Shown here in pieces: positions 1-5,453 of a DNA stretch of 64,000 nt. Numbering within the stretch: the first letter of the stretch is position 1; each line of letters begins with the position of its first letter. The translations under genes and the position numbers were made by a program. The notes under the pieces were generated by a model. That model saw nothing but the letters and a program-made list of their open reading frames with translations, was not told the DNA's origin and searched no databases. Source of the stretch: a virus; IMG/VR virus record IMGVR_UViG_3300045051_000978, positions 1 to 64,000 of that record. One strand, 5' to 3'.

Positions 1-189
1 GGCGGAGAGCGGCACGACCATTTGGTGTTCGACCATCCAGTCCCAGTATTCCCAGGTCATGGTGCCGTGCGTCGTCTCCAGGGTCTTCGAGGTGGCGTCC
101 ACCGAGTGGACCGTCAGCTCATGCTCCTCGTACATGTAGCTCGGAGCCAGGAAGCGATAGCACACCTTGAGACCGGGTCGTGGCGTCAC
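1..189 (-). CDS. Partial hypothetical protein, runs off left edge
   Basis: Open frame of 63 visible codons continuing beyond the window. It begins V-T-P-R-P-G and contains an aromatic stretch (EYWDWMVEHQ). I chose the GTG at 189-187, the first start after the adjacent tRNA-Arg gene; no clear Shine-Dalgarno is visible. No family recognised. The lack of stops and the position directly after a tRNA support it as a real gene, but length and function are unknown. Confidence 0.5.
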   Translation of the reverse strand, partial: MTPRPGLKVCYRFLAPSYMYEEHELTVHSVDATSKTLETTHGTMTWEYWDWMVEHQMVVPLSA

Positions 190-207
190 GATTCTACTTA
201 CCGAAAC

Positions 208-283
208 TGGTGTCCCCGGCAGGATTTCAACCTGCGACCATCCGCTTAGGACGCGGCTGCTCTTGGCGCTGAGCTACGAGGAC
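208..283 (-). tRNA. tRNA-Arg(CCT)
   Basis: Cloverleaf on the minus strand: acceptor GTCCTCG/CGGGGAC, D-arm TAGCTC..GAGC, anticodon loop GTCCTAA (anticodon CCT), T-arm GCAGG-TTGAAAT-CCTGC, discriminator A and encoded CCA. The pair 27-43 is a mismatch. Its 5' end overlaps the stop of the upstream gene by 10 nt. Confidence 0.93.
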
Positions 284-513
284 AAAACTTCAGGCGGCAC
301 ATCGGCACGCTTCTTCACCGGCCACGCCCTCATGCGCTCGGCATGTTCCCTGGCCAGGTGAATCGCCGTGTCGTCGCTGTTGAGGCTGATCCAGTATTCG
401 AGCACCGCCACCGCGGTGGCATCTTGCGCCCGAAGAAGGAACACTGGTTCGTCTGCCGGAATCTTGCCTTCGGGGTCCTGGATACGCTGGTAGTCTTTTC
501 GTGCGTGAAGCAT
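274..513 (-). CDS. Small conserved-looking phage protein, 79 aa
   Basis: Soluble 79-aa protein starting MLHARKDYQRIQDP with a central DEPVFLLRAQD segment, no membrane helix or Cys. The style matches short phage proteins of unknown function. It sits between two tRNA-Arg genes and its TAG stop lies inside the tRNA-Arg(CCT) 5' end. No Shine-Dalgarno is visible. No function is assigned. Confidence 0.65.
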   Translation of the reverse strand: MLHARKDYQRIQDPEGKIPADEPVFLLRAQDATAVAVLEYWISLNSDDTAIHLAREHAERMRAWPVKKRADVPPEVLSS

Positions 514-533
514 GGCACGTGCAAGAACGAAAC

Positions 534-610
534 TGGTGCTCCCGGCAGGAGTTGCACCTGCGACCTGCTGATTCGGAATCAGGCGCTCTGGCTAACTGAG
601 CTACGGGAGC
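534..610 (-). tRNA. tRNA-Arg(CCG)
   Basis: Acceptor GCTCCCG/CGGGAGC, D-arm TAGCTC..GAGC, loop TTCCGAA (anticodon CCG), T-arm GCAGG-TGCAACT-CCTGC, discriminator A, CCA encoded. Position 27-43 is mismatched, as in several tRNAs of this array. Confidence 0.94.
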
Positions 611-691
611 AGTCCGTAGGCAAGGAATGAGCGACGGTGTTTGACTGTCCATTACGGGCAAGATAACCATCACACTGCGGCCTACAGAAAG
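611..691 (-). other. tRNA spacer carrying a GGTTATC element
   Basis: Eighty-nucleotide spacer between tRNA-Glu(CTC) and tRNA-Arg(CCG). On the minus strand it contains GGTTATC (662-668), which also occurs at 1583-1589 and at the exon boundary of both permuted tRNA genes. No gene is seen. Confidence 0.4.
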
Positions 692-769
692 TGGCAGCCC
701 CGGACGGTGTCGATCCGTCTTCTTCAGCTTGAGAAGCTGACATCCTAGCCAAGCGTAGACGACGGGGCC
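692..769 (-). tRNA. tRNA-Glu(CTC)
   Basis: Acceptor GGCCCCG/CGGGGCT (G-U first pair), glutamate-type D-arm (GTCTA..AGGAT), stem TCAGC/GCTGA with loop TTCTCAA (anticodon CTC), T-arm ACGGA-TCGACAC-CGTCC, discriminator G, CCA encoded. It lies directly after the stop of the 771-1520 gene. Confidence 0.9.
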
Positions 770-770
770 A

Positions 771-1520
771 CTAAACCACAGGAGTGCCGTAGTCGATCTC
801 GTACCCGTGGATGATTCCGTTTACATTCGCAGAAGCTGTCTGCGAGAAGTAGACGGTTCCATTGGTCACGACATGCGGCAGTCCGAAATTGATCGGGAAG
901 AACTTTGAGTCGCTTGCAGAAATCTTGATGGAGCCCTTGAACAGGTTGACGTTCACACCGACGGGTCCGTCAGAAATGGTGACGGTGCTCGTCGCGTCAG
1001 CCGTAAAGTGGATGTCCGTCACTACCGGCACCTTGCCTGGCACGGCTGCCCAGATTGGCGAATTGTATACGGAACCACTGAACTCGATGTTCCTGGTAAC
1101 GACAGGAAATCCAATCGAGTGTGGCGCGTAGCCGTGCTCGATGCCTTCAAGCGTGCTGACCTGGGACGACAGTCTGCCCGTTACGCTGCCTGTGCCTGTC
1201 CCTGCGATGATCGTCACGAACCGCAGCTTCGAGAGCGTGGCAACGGAGCCGACGAAATCTTCAGCTACATGCACGTGCTGCGCGTAGCCGTCACCGCCGA
1301 TTTCGCGCAGCGTGATTGGCGTGAACACGCCATCAAAGCAACCCTGAAACTGAATGCACGCCCCGGCAGGCGGCACGATGTGAAAGCCGATGCTGTTGTA
1401 CCCCTGGCACGAAAGCTCGTAGTACGAGCCAAGAGCACCGTTCAGAACCCCCGTAAACGAAGCACCATCCGACGTTTTGCCGTCTGCGGCCTGCGGGTTG
1501 GGTACGAGGGTCCGGATCAT
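771..1520 (-). CDS. Probable virion-type beta-rich protein, 249 aa
   Basis: Serine, threonine, valine and glycine-rich sequence with alternating hydrophobic strands and no catalytic motif (for example GTGTGSVTGRLSS). This composition is typical of phage structural or decoration proteins, which is inference. The ATG at 1520 is preceded within 4 nt by TACTTAGGGC, the element found at several block starts. It is followed immediately by tRNA-Glu(CTC). Confidence 0.75.
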   Translation of the reverse strand: MIRTLVPNPQAADGKTSDGASFTGVLNGALGSYYELSCQGYNSIGFHIVPPAGACIQFQGCFDGVFTPITLREIGGDGYAQHVHVAEDFVGSVATLSKLRFVTIIAGTGTGSVTGRLSSQVSTLEGIEHGYAPHSIGFPVVTRNIEFSGSVYNSPIWAAVPGKVPVVTDIHFTADATSTVTISDGPVGVNVNLFKGSIKISASDSKFFPINFGLPHVVTNGTVYFSQTASANVNGIIHGYEIDYGTPVV

Positions 1521-1524
1521 GCCC

Positions 1525-1530
1525 TAAGTA
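1525..1530 (-). promoter_or_regulatory. TAnTTA start element (TACTTA)
   Basis: TACTTA then GGGC directly before the ATG at 1520. Same layout as the elements at 8534 and 25,474. Candidate phage promoter core; the transcription start has not been mapped. Confidence 0.45.
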
Positions 1531-1613
1531 GCAACTGAAAACTGCCGAGCAAGTTGAGCGCTGACGGTGGTAACCTTGGAAAGATAACCGTCAACAATTC
1601 GGCTCGGACAAAG

Positions 1614-1691
1614 TGGCAGTGCCGACGGGTCTTGCACCCGTTAGGACCGGCTTGAAAAACCGGGTACGCGAGCTGCTTTGTATTCGGCACC
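1614..1691 (-). tRNA. tRNA-Glu(TTC)
   Basis: Acceptor GGTGCCG/CGGCACT, short D-arm, stem CCGGT/GCCGG with loop TTTTCAA (anticodon TTC), T-arm ACGGG-TGCAAGA-CCCGT, discriminator G, CCA encoded. A hairpin-prone GGTTATC spacer (1555-1610) follows downstream. Confidence 0.88.
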
Positions 1692-1699
1692 GTTGAAAA

Positions 1700-1776
1700 T
1701 GGTGCCAACGGCTGGGATCGCACCAGCGACACCTCGATTTTCAGTCGAGTGCTCTACTGATCTGAGCTACGTTGGC
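1700..1776 (-). tRNA. tRNA-Phe(GAA)
   Basis: Acceptor GCCAACG/CGTTGGC, D-arm TAGCTC..GAGC, loop CTGAAAA (anticodon GAA), T-arm GCTGG-TGCGATC-CCAGC, discriminator A, CCA encoded. Confidence 0.95.
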
Positions 1777-1780
1777 AGAG

Positions 1781-1856
1781 TGGTGGTCACGGCAGGATTC
1801 GCACCTGCGACCTATCGGTTATCAACCGATTGCTCTGACGGCTGAGCTACGTGACC
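1781..1856 (-). tRNA. tRNA-Ile(GAT)
   Basis: Acceptor GGTCACG/CGTGACC, anticodon stem ATCGG/CCGAT, loop TTGATAA (anticodon GAT), T-arm GCAGG-TGCGAAT-CCTGC, discriminator A, CCA encoded. It is the first tRNA after the terminator at 1863-1895. Confidence 0.95.
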
Positions 1857-1862
1857 GAAAAT

Positions 1863-1895
1863 CGGTAAACAAAAAGCGCTGCCGTGGCAGCGCTT
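1863..1895 (-). terminator. Rho-independent terminator
   Basis: On the minus strand AGCGCTGC-cacg-GCAGCGCT is followed by TTTTTGTTTA. It lies just after the stop of the 38-aa gene at 1902 and would end the 2341-1902 transcript before tRNA-Ile. Confidence 0.8.
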
Positions 1896-1901
1896 CGCAA
1901 T

Positions 1902-2018
1902 TCACTTTTTCAGTTCAGGTTTGCCGGGCGTAATCTCGACGCTGACGGCTTCGTCTTTCGGCCGCGGCCGAAGCAGGCGTAGCAACCACGCCAGGAACCT
2001 GGACAACCAACCGAACAT
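1902..2018 (-). CDS. 38-aa membrane-anchored basic peptide
   Basis: Starts MFGWLSRFLAWLLRLLRPRPK: a hydrophobic, Trp and Leu-rich N-terminal helix followed by an Arg-rich patch and a charged tail ending ELKK. Its ATG overlaps the TGA of the upstream gene (TGATG), so it is probably translationally coupled, and the terminator follows at once. Such peptides may act at the membrane or in lysis, but no family is recognised and function is not claimed. Confidence 0.65.
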   Translation of the reverse strand: MFGWLSRFLAWLLRLLRPRPKDEAVSVEITPGKPELKK

Positions 2019-2341
2019 CACTTCAGTTCGGGCACCCCGGCAACCACGAGGGCGGAGACCGCCTCGGCCGGGCGCACCTCGATGTCGAGGGTGCCGGTGA
2101 TCGGACGCACGCCTTCACCCAGGTCGGCATCCGCCTCGCACACCACCTGCGCGACACCAAGCGCCCCGGAGGCAAGCGCGGTGGCGGACAGCCCATCTTC
2201 GCTCGGCACGACCGTGATGACGGTCTCGTCCGAGCTGCTCCAGGCAGGCGTGCCATCAACCCGTGCCGGATTACCGGCGGCGGTCTTGAAGGCAACGTTG
2301 AGCTGGACCTTCTGCTCATCGGTAAGGATCAGTGCTGGCAT
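2018..2341 (-). CDS. Ig-like-fold phage protein, 107 aa
   Basis: Starts MPALILTDEQKVQLNVAFKT and continues with beta-strand repeats (AWSSSDETVITVVPSEDG, then ATALASGALGVAQV), a pattern seen in small bacterial-Ig-like (Big2-type) phage proteins. I use the internal ATG at 2341 because a longer frame would run into tRNA-Ser(CGA), and because a TAGTTA element lies 7 nt upstream. Probably decorates the virion (inference). Coupled to the 38-aa peptide downstream. Confidence 0.75.
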   Translation of the reverse strand: MPALILTDEQKVQLNVAFKTAAGNPARVDGTPAWSSSDETVITVVPSEDGLSATALASGALGVAQVVCEADADLGEGVRPITGTLDIEVRPAEAVSALVVAGVPELK

Positions 2342-2348
2342 AGCGTCG

Positions 2349-2354
2349 TAACTA
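2349..2354 (-). promoter_or_regulatory. TAnTTA start element (TAGTTA)
   Basis: TAGTTA lies 7 nt before the ATG at 2341, in the gap after tRNA-Ser(CGA). Same spacing class as 14,379 and 5342. Confidence 0.45.
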
Positions 2355-2365
2355 CGCCCAAGTGA

Positions 2366-2457
2366 TGGCGGCTCCGGCAGGATTTCAACCTGCATCCGTT
2401 TTTAGGCGGCACTCCGATTTCGAGTCGGGGGCACTGGGCGATTGATGCGACGGAGCC
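2366..2457 (-). tRNA. tRNA-Ser(CGA)
   Basis: Class II tRNA with long variable arm. Acceptor GGCTCCG/CGGAGCC, loop CTCGAAA (anticodon CGA), T-arm GCAGG-TTGAAAT-CCTGC, discriminator G, CCA encoded. Confidence 0.93.
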
Positions 2458-2463
2458 AAAGTG

Positions 2464-2588
2464 TCGAGCAGGGATTTCACCGGATGATCAATCCGTTTTC
2501 GGCTTTCGCCTACTTATTCCGCGCTATGCCGGCTGGCGCGAGTATCCAGGGGAATCGAACCCCCTCGCGGCGCGTCTATCCTGCCCGA
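2464..2588 (-). ncRNA. Structured RNA domain downstream of permuted tRNA 1
   Basis: Minus-strand domain closed by a 9-bp stem between 2580-2588 and 2464-2472 (one G-U). Inside are a long hairpin CGCGAGGGG with T-loop-like UUCGAUU, a GGC-GAAA-GCC tetraloop hairpin, GGAU/AUCC, and the sequence CCGGCATAGCGC, which is nearly repeated in the equivalent domain of the second permuted tRNA. No reading frame is supported. It may be part of a split ribozyme or intron. Confidence 0.55.
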
Positions 2589-2594
2589 AAGGAA

Positions 2595-2727
2595 TGACGA
2601 TCAAGTTGAGCTGAGGATGTTTTAGGTGCTCTACCACTGAGCTACCCTGGCGTGTTGTGCCAGGGGTTGGACTCGAACCAACGACCACCCGCTATGTAGG
2701 CGATAACCCTCTGCATTCGGACCGTCA
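2595..2727 (-). tRNA. Circularly permuted tRNA gene 1 (anticodon ACA by geometry, possibly CAT)
   Basis: Minus-strand order is closing strand TGACGGTC (2727-2720), GAGGGTTAT, tRNA 3' half (2702-2658), 6-nt linker CAACAC, tRNA 5' half (2651-2625), TAAAACATCC, closing strand GATCGTCA (2602-2595). Rejoined, the halves give acceptor GCCAGGG/CCCTGGC, D-arm TAGCTC..GAGC, anticodon stem CCCGC/GCGGG, loop CTACATA and T-arm GTTGG-TTCGAGT-CCAAC, all perfectly paired. CCA is not encoded. Standard geometry gives anticodon ACA; a one-base shift would give CAT (Met or Ile2). Pairing across both stems argues for a functional permuted gene rather than fragments. Confidence 0.8.
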
Positions 2728-2846
2728 AAATGGCTGCCGGAGCTTCGTCTCAGAAGCACCACCCTTGCGGATGGATCGACGTGAGGACCAGCTGGGCAGT
2801 AACCGGTGTGCCTTCGCCATTTCCACCGTATCCGGCTGTTCGAGAA
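2728..2846 (-). other. Structured upstream flank of permuted tRNA 1
   Basis: Between tRNA-Ser(GGA) and the permuted gene. It contains hairpins GCTTC-tgagac-GAAGC and CGGTG..CACCG. The last 30 nt before the closing strand resemble the same place in permuted tRNA 2 (CTCCGGCAGCCATTTT against ATCCGCCGCCAATTTT). No protein gene is supported. Confidence 0.4.
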
Positions 2847-2936
2847 TGGCGGATGGTGCAGGCTTCGCTCCTGCGCGGGTTTTACCCCGACTTCGCGCTT
2901 CCAACGCGATACCTTACTGGACTCGGTCAACCATCC
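2847..2936 (-). tRNA. tRNA-Ser(GGA)
   Basis: Acceptor GGATGGT/ACCATCC, stem TCGCG/CGCGA with loop TTGGAAG (anticodon GGA), long variable arm, T-arm GCAGG-AGCGAAG-CCTGC, discriminator G, CCA encoded. Confidence 0.9.
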
Positions 2937-3045
2937 ATTCCACCGTGATTTCCATGCTTACGTCGTCGCAGTGACTCAGAGCCTCCTTGCGGTACAGCTC
3001 TCGCACCCTAAGGGCGCTTTTGGCACACGGTGGATTTCTGCGAAA

Positions 3046-3135
3046 TGGCGGCTGGTGCAGGATTCCCACCTGCGTTCGTGTAAACGAAACCTCCGGGTTC
3101 AAGCCGGGTGCCTTAGGGTGCTCGGCCAACCAGCC
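3046..3135 (-). tRNA. tRNA-Ser(TGA)
   Basis: Acceptor GGCTGGT/ACCAGCC, D-arm of serine type (TGGCCGAGC..AAGGC), loop CTTGAAC (anticodon TGA), variable arm GTTTCGTTTACACGAAC, T-arm GCAGG-TGGGAAT-CCTGC, discriminator G, CCA encoded. Confidence 0.93.
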
Positions 3136-3139
3136 AAGA

Positions 3140-3274
3140 TCAGGCCAGGAACAGCTCTCTTTCTGAGGACCGCAGTCCCCAGCGATGTCCGCACCGGCAG
3201 TCCCTGTGCTGCGTTATGCCGGTAACCACGAACCTCCGGTGTTCCAGTAGGCGACGAGCCGCCTTTTGGCCTGA
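3140..3274 (-). ncRNA. Structured RNA domain downstream of permuted tRNA 2
   Basis: Closed by a perfect 8-bp stem TCAGGCCA/TGGCCTGA (3274-3267 with 3147-3140) and a nested GGAACA/TGTTCC (3245-3240 with 3153-3148). Inside are AGGCG-gctcgt-CGCCT, GGAC-tgcg-GTCC and ACCGGC..GCCGGT, with the conserved CCGGCATAACGC matching the domain of permuted tRNA 1. No reading frame is supported. Candidate intron or ribozyme half. Confidence 0.55.
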
Positions 3275-3280
3275 AAAATA

Positions 3281-3416
3281 TGACGGTCAAGGGAGTAGAC
3301 AAGGATGTTTTAGCGCTCTACCACTGAGCTACGCTGGCGTATGGAGCCAACGGTGGGACTCGAACCCACGACCGCCTCATTAACATTGAGATAACCCTCA
3401 TCAGTTCGGACCGTCA
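3281..3416 (-). tRNA. Circularly permuted tRNA-Asn(GTT) gene
   Basis: Minus-strand order is closing strand TGACGGTC (3416-3409), GAGGGTTAT, tRNA 3' half (3390-3345), CCA plus TAC linker, tRNA 5' half (3338-3313), TAAAACATCC, closing strand GACCGTCA (3288-3281). Rejoined, the halves form acceptor GCCAGCG/CGTTGGC, D-arm TAGCTC..GAGC, anticodon stem CCTCA/TGAGG, loop ATGTTAA (GTT) and T-arm GTGGG-TTCGAGT-CCCAC, discriminator T. Closing strands and boundary sequences match permuted tRNA 1, and the closing helix shows a compatible C-G to U-G change. An ordinary tRNA-Asn(GTT) is also present at 4511. Confidence 0.85.
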
Positions 3417-3529
3417 AAAATTGGCGGCGGATCGAAGCAACAGGTTTGGACCCTGATGTTTTGTATACGGGGCGGGTTCGTACAGCTGCCATAGCCCCTT
3501 CACTCCGACCCGCCATGCGGTTTTCAAAA
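3417..3529 (-). other. Structured upstream flank of permuted tRNA-Asn
   Basis: Contains a 7-bp stem GGCGGGT/ACCCGCC, hairpin CAGG-gtccaaa-CCTG and a second AAAACATC (compare the 5' boundary TAAAACATCC). It ends in CGCCGCCAATTTT before the closing strand. No gene is seen. Confidence 0.4.
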
Positions 3530-3606
3530 TGGCGTCCTCGGCAGGAGTTGCACCTGCGGCCTCCACCTTCGCACGGTGGCGCTCTGGCTGACTGAGCTAC
3601 GAGGAC
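3530..3606 (-). tRNA. tRNA-Arg(GCG)
   Basis: Acceptor GTCCTCG/CGAGGAC, D-arm TAGCTC..GAGC, perfect stem CCACC/GGTGG, loop GTGCGAA (anticodon GCG), T-arm GCAGG-TGCAACT-CCTGC, discriminator G, CCA encoded. Bacteria normally read CGC with ACG (inosine), so a GCG anticodon is unusual. Confidence 0.92.
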
Positions 3607-3610
3607 AAAT

Positions 3611-3686
3611 TGGTGCTCCCGGCAGGACTTCAACCTGCAACCGACGGGTTAGAACTCCGCCGCTCTGGCAATTGAGCTACGGGAGC
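3611..3686 (-). tRNA. tRNA-Arg(TCT)
   Basis: Acceptor GCTCCCG/CGGGAGC, loop GTTCTAA (anticodon TCT), T-arm GCAGG-TTGAAGT-CCTGC, discriminator A, CCA encoded. The anticodon stem GCGGA/CCCGT has an A31-C39 mismatch. Confidence 0.92.
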
Positions 3687-3697
3687 GTAGCTAAAGT

Positions 3698-4507
3698 ATG
3701 GACAGCTGGCTCCAAGCCTTCGGTGCGACAGGTCTGCTATTTCACGCGGCAGCGCTCTACGTCTGGATAACGCTACGCAAAAACGTAGACAAAAGCGTGT
3801 GGTGGTCTGTCACCATCGGCTACATCGCCCTTTTATCGCATCGCGCAAACGAGCTTGCCGGGTGGTCAAACGTTTACGCCCAGACAAGCGCAGTGGTGAT
3901 CGCGTACATCGCGCTCTACGCTGTCCTGCGCGCAAAACGGCACATCGCCCTGACCAAAGCATTCAGTCAGCTGATTGCGAAAATGGCGGAAGTTGAGCAG
4001 CCCAAGCGTCAAATGGCGCAGGCCCTTGCAGAACGCCTTATCGAACTGAAAGCCCAGGTAGACGTGCTGCAAACAGCACCGCCGGCAGAACCCCCCTTTC
4101 GCGATAGGCTAGCCACTCGACTGGCCAACCACTTCATCGAAGCCAGGGAACGGCTGCATACCATGGGCGCTCAGATGCAGCTCTACAAGGATGTTGCGGA
4201 CGCGTCGCCCGTGCCGATGGTGATTACCGATTTCAACGGCAAGCTCACGTACGCCAACCCAGCCTACCTGCGCTTCGTCGGCGCTTGCCTCAAAGACGTA
4301 CTGGGCGAAGGCTGGAGAAGCCGAGTTGATCCGGCTGTCATCGAAGAGGTGGCATCCGCCTGGCAGGCCGCAATACAACAAGAAAGCACGCACGCTCAAG
4401 GCGCAGTATCGTTCCTGGTAGACGGCGTGCCCATCAAATGCGTTTACAGCATGACACGCATCACTGAGGGCTACTGCGGATTCATACTGCCGACCAACGG
4501 TCGGTGA
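3698..4507 (+). CDS. Membrane-anchored PAS-domain protein, 269 aa
   Basis: Three hydrophobic segments in the first about 90 residues (LLFHAAALYVWITL, SVTIGYIALL, AVVIAYIALYAVL), then a charged coiled-coil-like region (about 100-170) and a C-terminal PAS-type domain (about 170-265: SPVPMVITDFNGKLTYANPA). No kinase, cyclase or helix-turn-helix output follows, so it may sense a ligand or partner at the membrane. It is paralogous in the PAS part to the 4820-5335 gene. Plus strand inside a minus-strand tRNA array; the ATG follows TAGCTAAAGT. Confidence 0.85.
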   Translation: MDSWLQAFGATGLLFHAAALYVWITLRKNVDKSVWWSVTIGYIALLSHRANELAGWSNVYAQTSAVVIAYIALYAVLRAKRHIALTKAFSQLIAKMAEVEQPKRQMAQALAERLIELKAQVDVLQTAPPAEPPFRDRLATRLANHFIEARERLHTMGAQMQLYKDVADASPVPMVITDFNGKLTYANPAYLRFVGACLKDVLGEGWRSRVDPAVIEEVASAWQAAIQQESTHAQGAVSFLVDGVPIKCVYSMTRITEGYCGFILPTNGR

Positions 4508-4510
4508 AAA

Positions 4511-4585
4511 TGGCTGCCAAGGTAGGACTCGCACCTACAACCACCTGATTAACAGTCAGGCGCACCACTATTGTGCTACTTGGCA
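4511..4585 (-). tRNA. tRNA-Asn(GTT)
   Basis: Acceptor TGCCAAG/CTTGGCA, D-arm TAGCAC..GTGC, stem CCTGA/TCAGG, loop CTGTTAA (GTT), T-arm GTAGG-TGCGAGT-CCTAC, discriminator G, CCA encoded. Linear counterpart of the permuted tRNA-Asn. Confidence 0.95.
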
Positions 4586-4596
4586 ACGAAATCGGT

Positions 4597-4671
4597 GCAC
4601 GCTACGGGAATCGAACCCGCCGCCGCTGACAAACACGGATCAACCCGTGTCCAACGTTCGCGCCAGCTTGC
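4597..4671 (-). pseudogene. Degenerate tRNA-like element
   Basis: Seventy-five nt with acceptor GCAAGCT/AGCGTGC (one mismatch), T-arm GCGGG-TTCGATT-CCCGT and a hairpin ACACGG-GTTGAT-CCGTGT where the anticodon arm should be. The D-arm is not formed, the anticodon loop has the wrong size, and the 3' end reads ACCG rather than CCA. Probably a decayed tRNA, or a tRNA-like RNA with another job. Confidence 0.4.
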
Positions 4672-4685
4672 AGAATGCAGAAGAT

Positions 4686-4761
4686 TGGTCGAGCTGGTGG
4701 GATTCGCACCCACGGCCTCCTCGCCCCGAACGAGGCGCGCTGACTGCTGCGCTACAGCTCG
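4686..4761 (-). tRNA. tRNA-Pro(CGG)
   Basis: Acceptor CGAGCTG/CAGCTCG, D-arm TAGCGC..GCGC, stem CCTCG/CGAGG, loop TTCGGGG (CGG), T-arm GTGGG-TGCGAAT-CCCAC, discriminator A, CCA encoded. Confidence 0.95.
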
Positions 4762-4765
4762 AAAA

Positions 4766-4840
4766 TGGTCGGGACGGTGAGCTTTGCACTCACGACCTCC
4801 TGCTCCCAAGGCAGGCGCGCTACTCCTGCGCTACGTCCCG
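4766..4840 (-). tRNA. tRNA-Pro(TGG)
   Basis: Acceptor CGGGACG/CGTCCCG, D-arm TAGCGC..GCGC, stem CCTGC/GCAGG, loop CTTGGGA (TGG), T-arm GTGAG-TGCAAAG-CTCAC, discriminator A, CCA encoded. Its 5' part overlaps the last codons of the 4820-5335 gene. Confidence 0.95.
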
Positions 4841-5335
4841 TCTGAAATCTGAAGACACGTTCGTGCCGTCGCTGTTGAACGTCACCTCCGCCGGCATGCG
4901 TTTGACGACGATGTTTTTGAGCAGGTGCTCATGCACAGGGCACGAAACAGGCTCCGTGCAGATCGGAACAAACCAACCGACAAAACCGTCTACAGAAACG
5001 TAACCAACGTCCATGAAGCCCTGAAGGATTCCGCCGGTTGGCTGCACGTGTTCCACCGCCAGGTGCTTCACGCCGATCCGATGGCGCACCACGTGGTCCC
5101 ATACCGATTCAACCTTCAGGCGCGAGCTTGGCGTCAGTGTGCTCAGCCATCCGCGGCCGACGACCTGGTCAATCGGCTGCATGATCAGCTTCTGGTAGTT
5201 CAAGTTGATGTGAACCCAGTCGCCCGACTTGTCGGCCACGAACATCGGCACAGGACAGGACTCGACGATGGCCGTGCGAATCGTTTCGCGACTCGTAATC
5301 AGCGTGGTTGCAAGAGCCTCGGCGAGCGTACTCAT
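4820..5335 (-). CDS. Soluble PAS-domain protein, 171 aa
   Basis: A PAS-type domain around residues 25-125 (CPVPMFVADKSGDWVHINLN, then VVGRGWLSTLTP), clearly related to the PAS part of the 3698-4507 protein but without membrane segments. The tail (about 125-171) contains CPVHEHLLKN. No output domain. Its TAG stop lies inside tRNA-Pro(TGG), a 21-nt overlap, so tRNA processing would cut this mRNA. A TAGTTA element lies 6 nt before the ATG. Confidence 0.8.
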   Translation of the reverse strand: MSTLAEALATTLITSRETIRTAIVESCPVPMFVADKSGDWVHINLNYQKLIMQPIDQVVGRGWLSTLTPSSRLKVESVWDHVVRHRIGVKHLAVEHVQPTGGILQGFMDVGYVSVDGFVGWFVPICTEPVSCPVHEHLLKNIVVKRMPAEVTFNSDGTNVSSDFRRDVAQE

Positions 5336-5341
5336 CCCAGA

Positions 5342-5347
5342 TAACTA
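5342..5347 (-). promoter_or_regulatory. TAnTTA start element (TAGTTA)
   Basis: TAGTTA lies 6 nt upstream of the ATG at 5335, between the gene and tRNA-Pro(GGG). Confidence 0.45.
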
Positions 5348-5354
5348 GCTGAAA

Positions 5355-5431
5355 TGGTCGGGATGGCGGGCTTCGCACCCGCGACCTCCAGTCCCCCAGA
5401 CTGGCGCGCTACCTTTCTACGCTACATCCCG
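5355..5431 (-). tRNA. tRNA-Pro(GGG)
   Basis: Acceptor CGGGATG/CATCCCG, stem CCAGT/ACTGG, loop CTGGGGG (GGG), T-arm GCGGG-TGCGAAG-CCCGC, discriminator A, CCA encoded. With Pro(CGG) and Pro(TGG) this completes proline decoding. Confidence 0.95.
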
Positions 5432-5453
5432 TCAAAAAGCTGTTCTCTCCCGC

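Noticed and set aside
3397-3404. CUGAUGAG on the minus strand, the hammerhead ribozyme core
   Set aside because: The second permuted tRNA lacks it at the same place (AUGCAGAG), and no GAAA core or matching stems follow, so it is chance.
2595-3416. Ordinary tRNA with a 600-nt intron joining the 5' half at 3338 to the 3' half at 2702
   Set aside because: The acceptor strands mismatch at position 6-67 and two complete tRNA-Ser genes lie between, whereas each local permuted pairing is perfect or G-U only.
2464-3529. Permuted tmRNA
   Set aside because: Full D-arms and anticodon arms are present and there is no tag reading frame or tmRNA-type acceptor.
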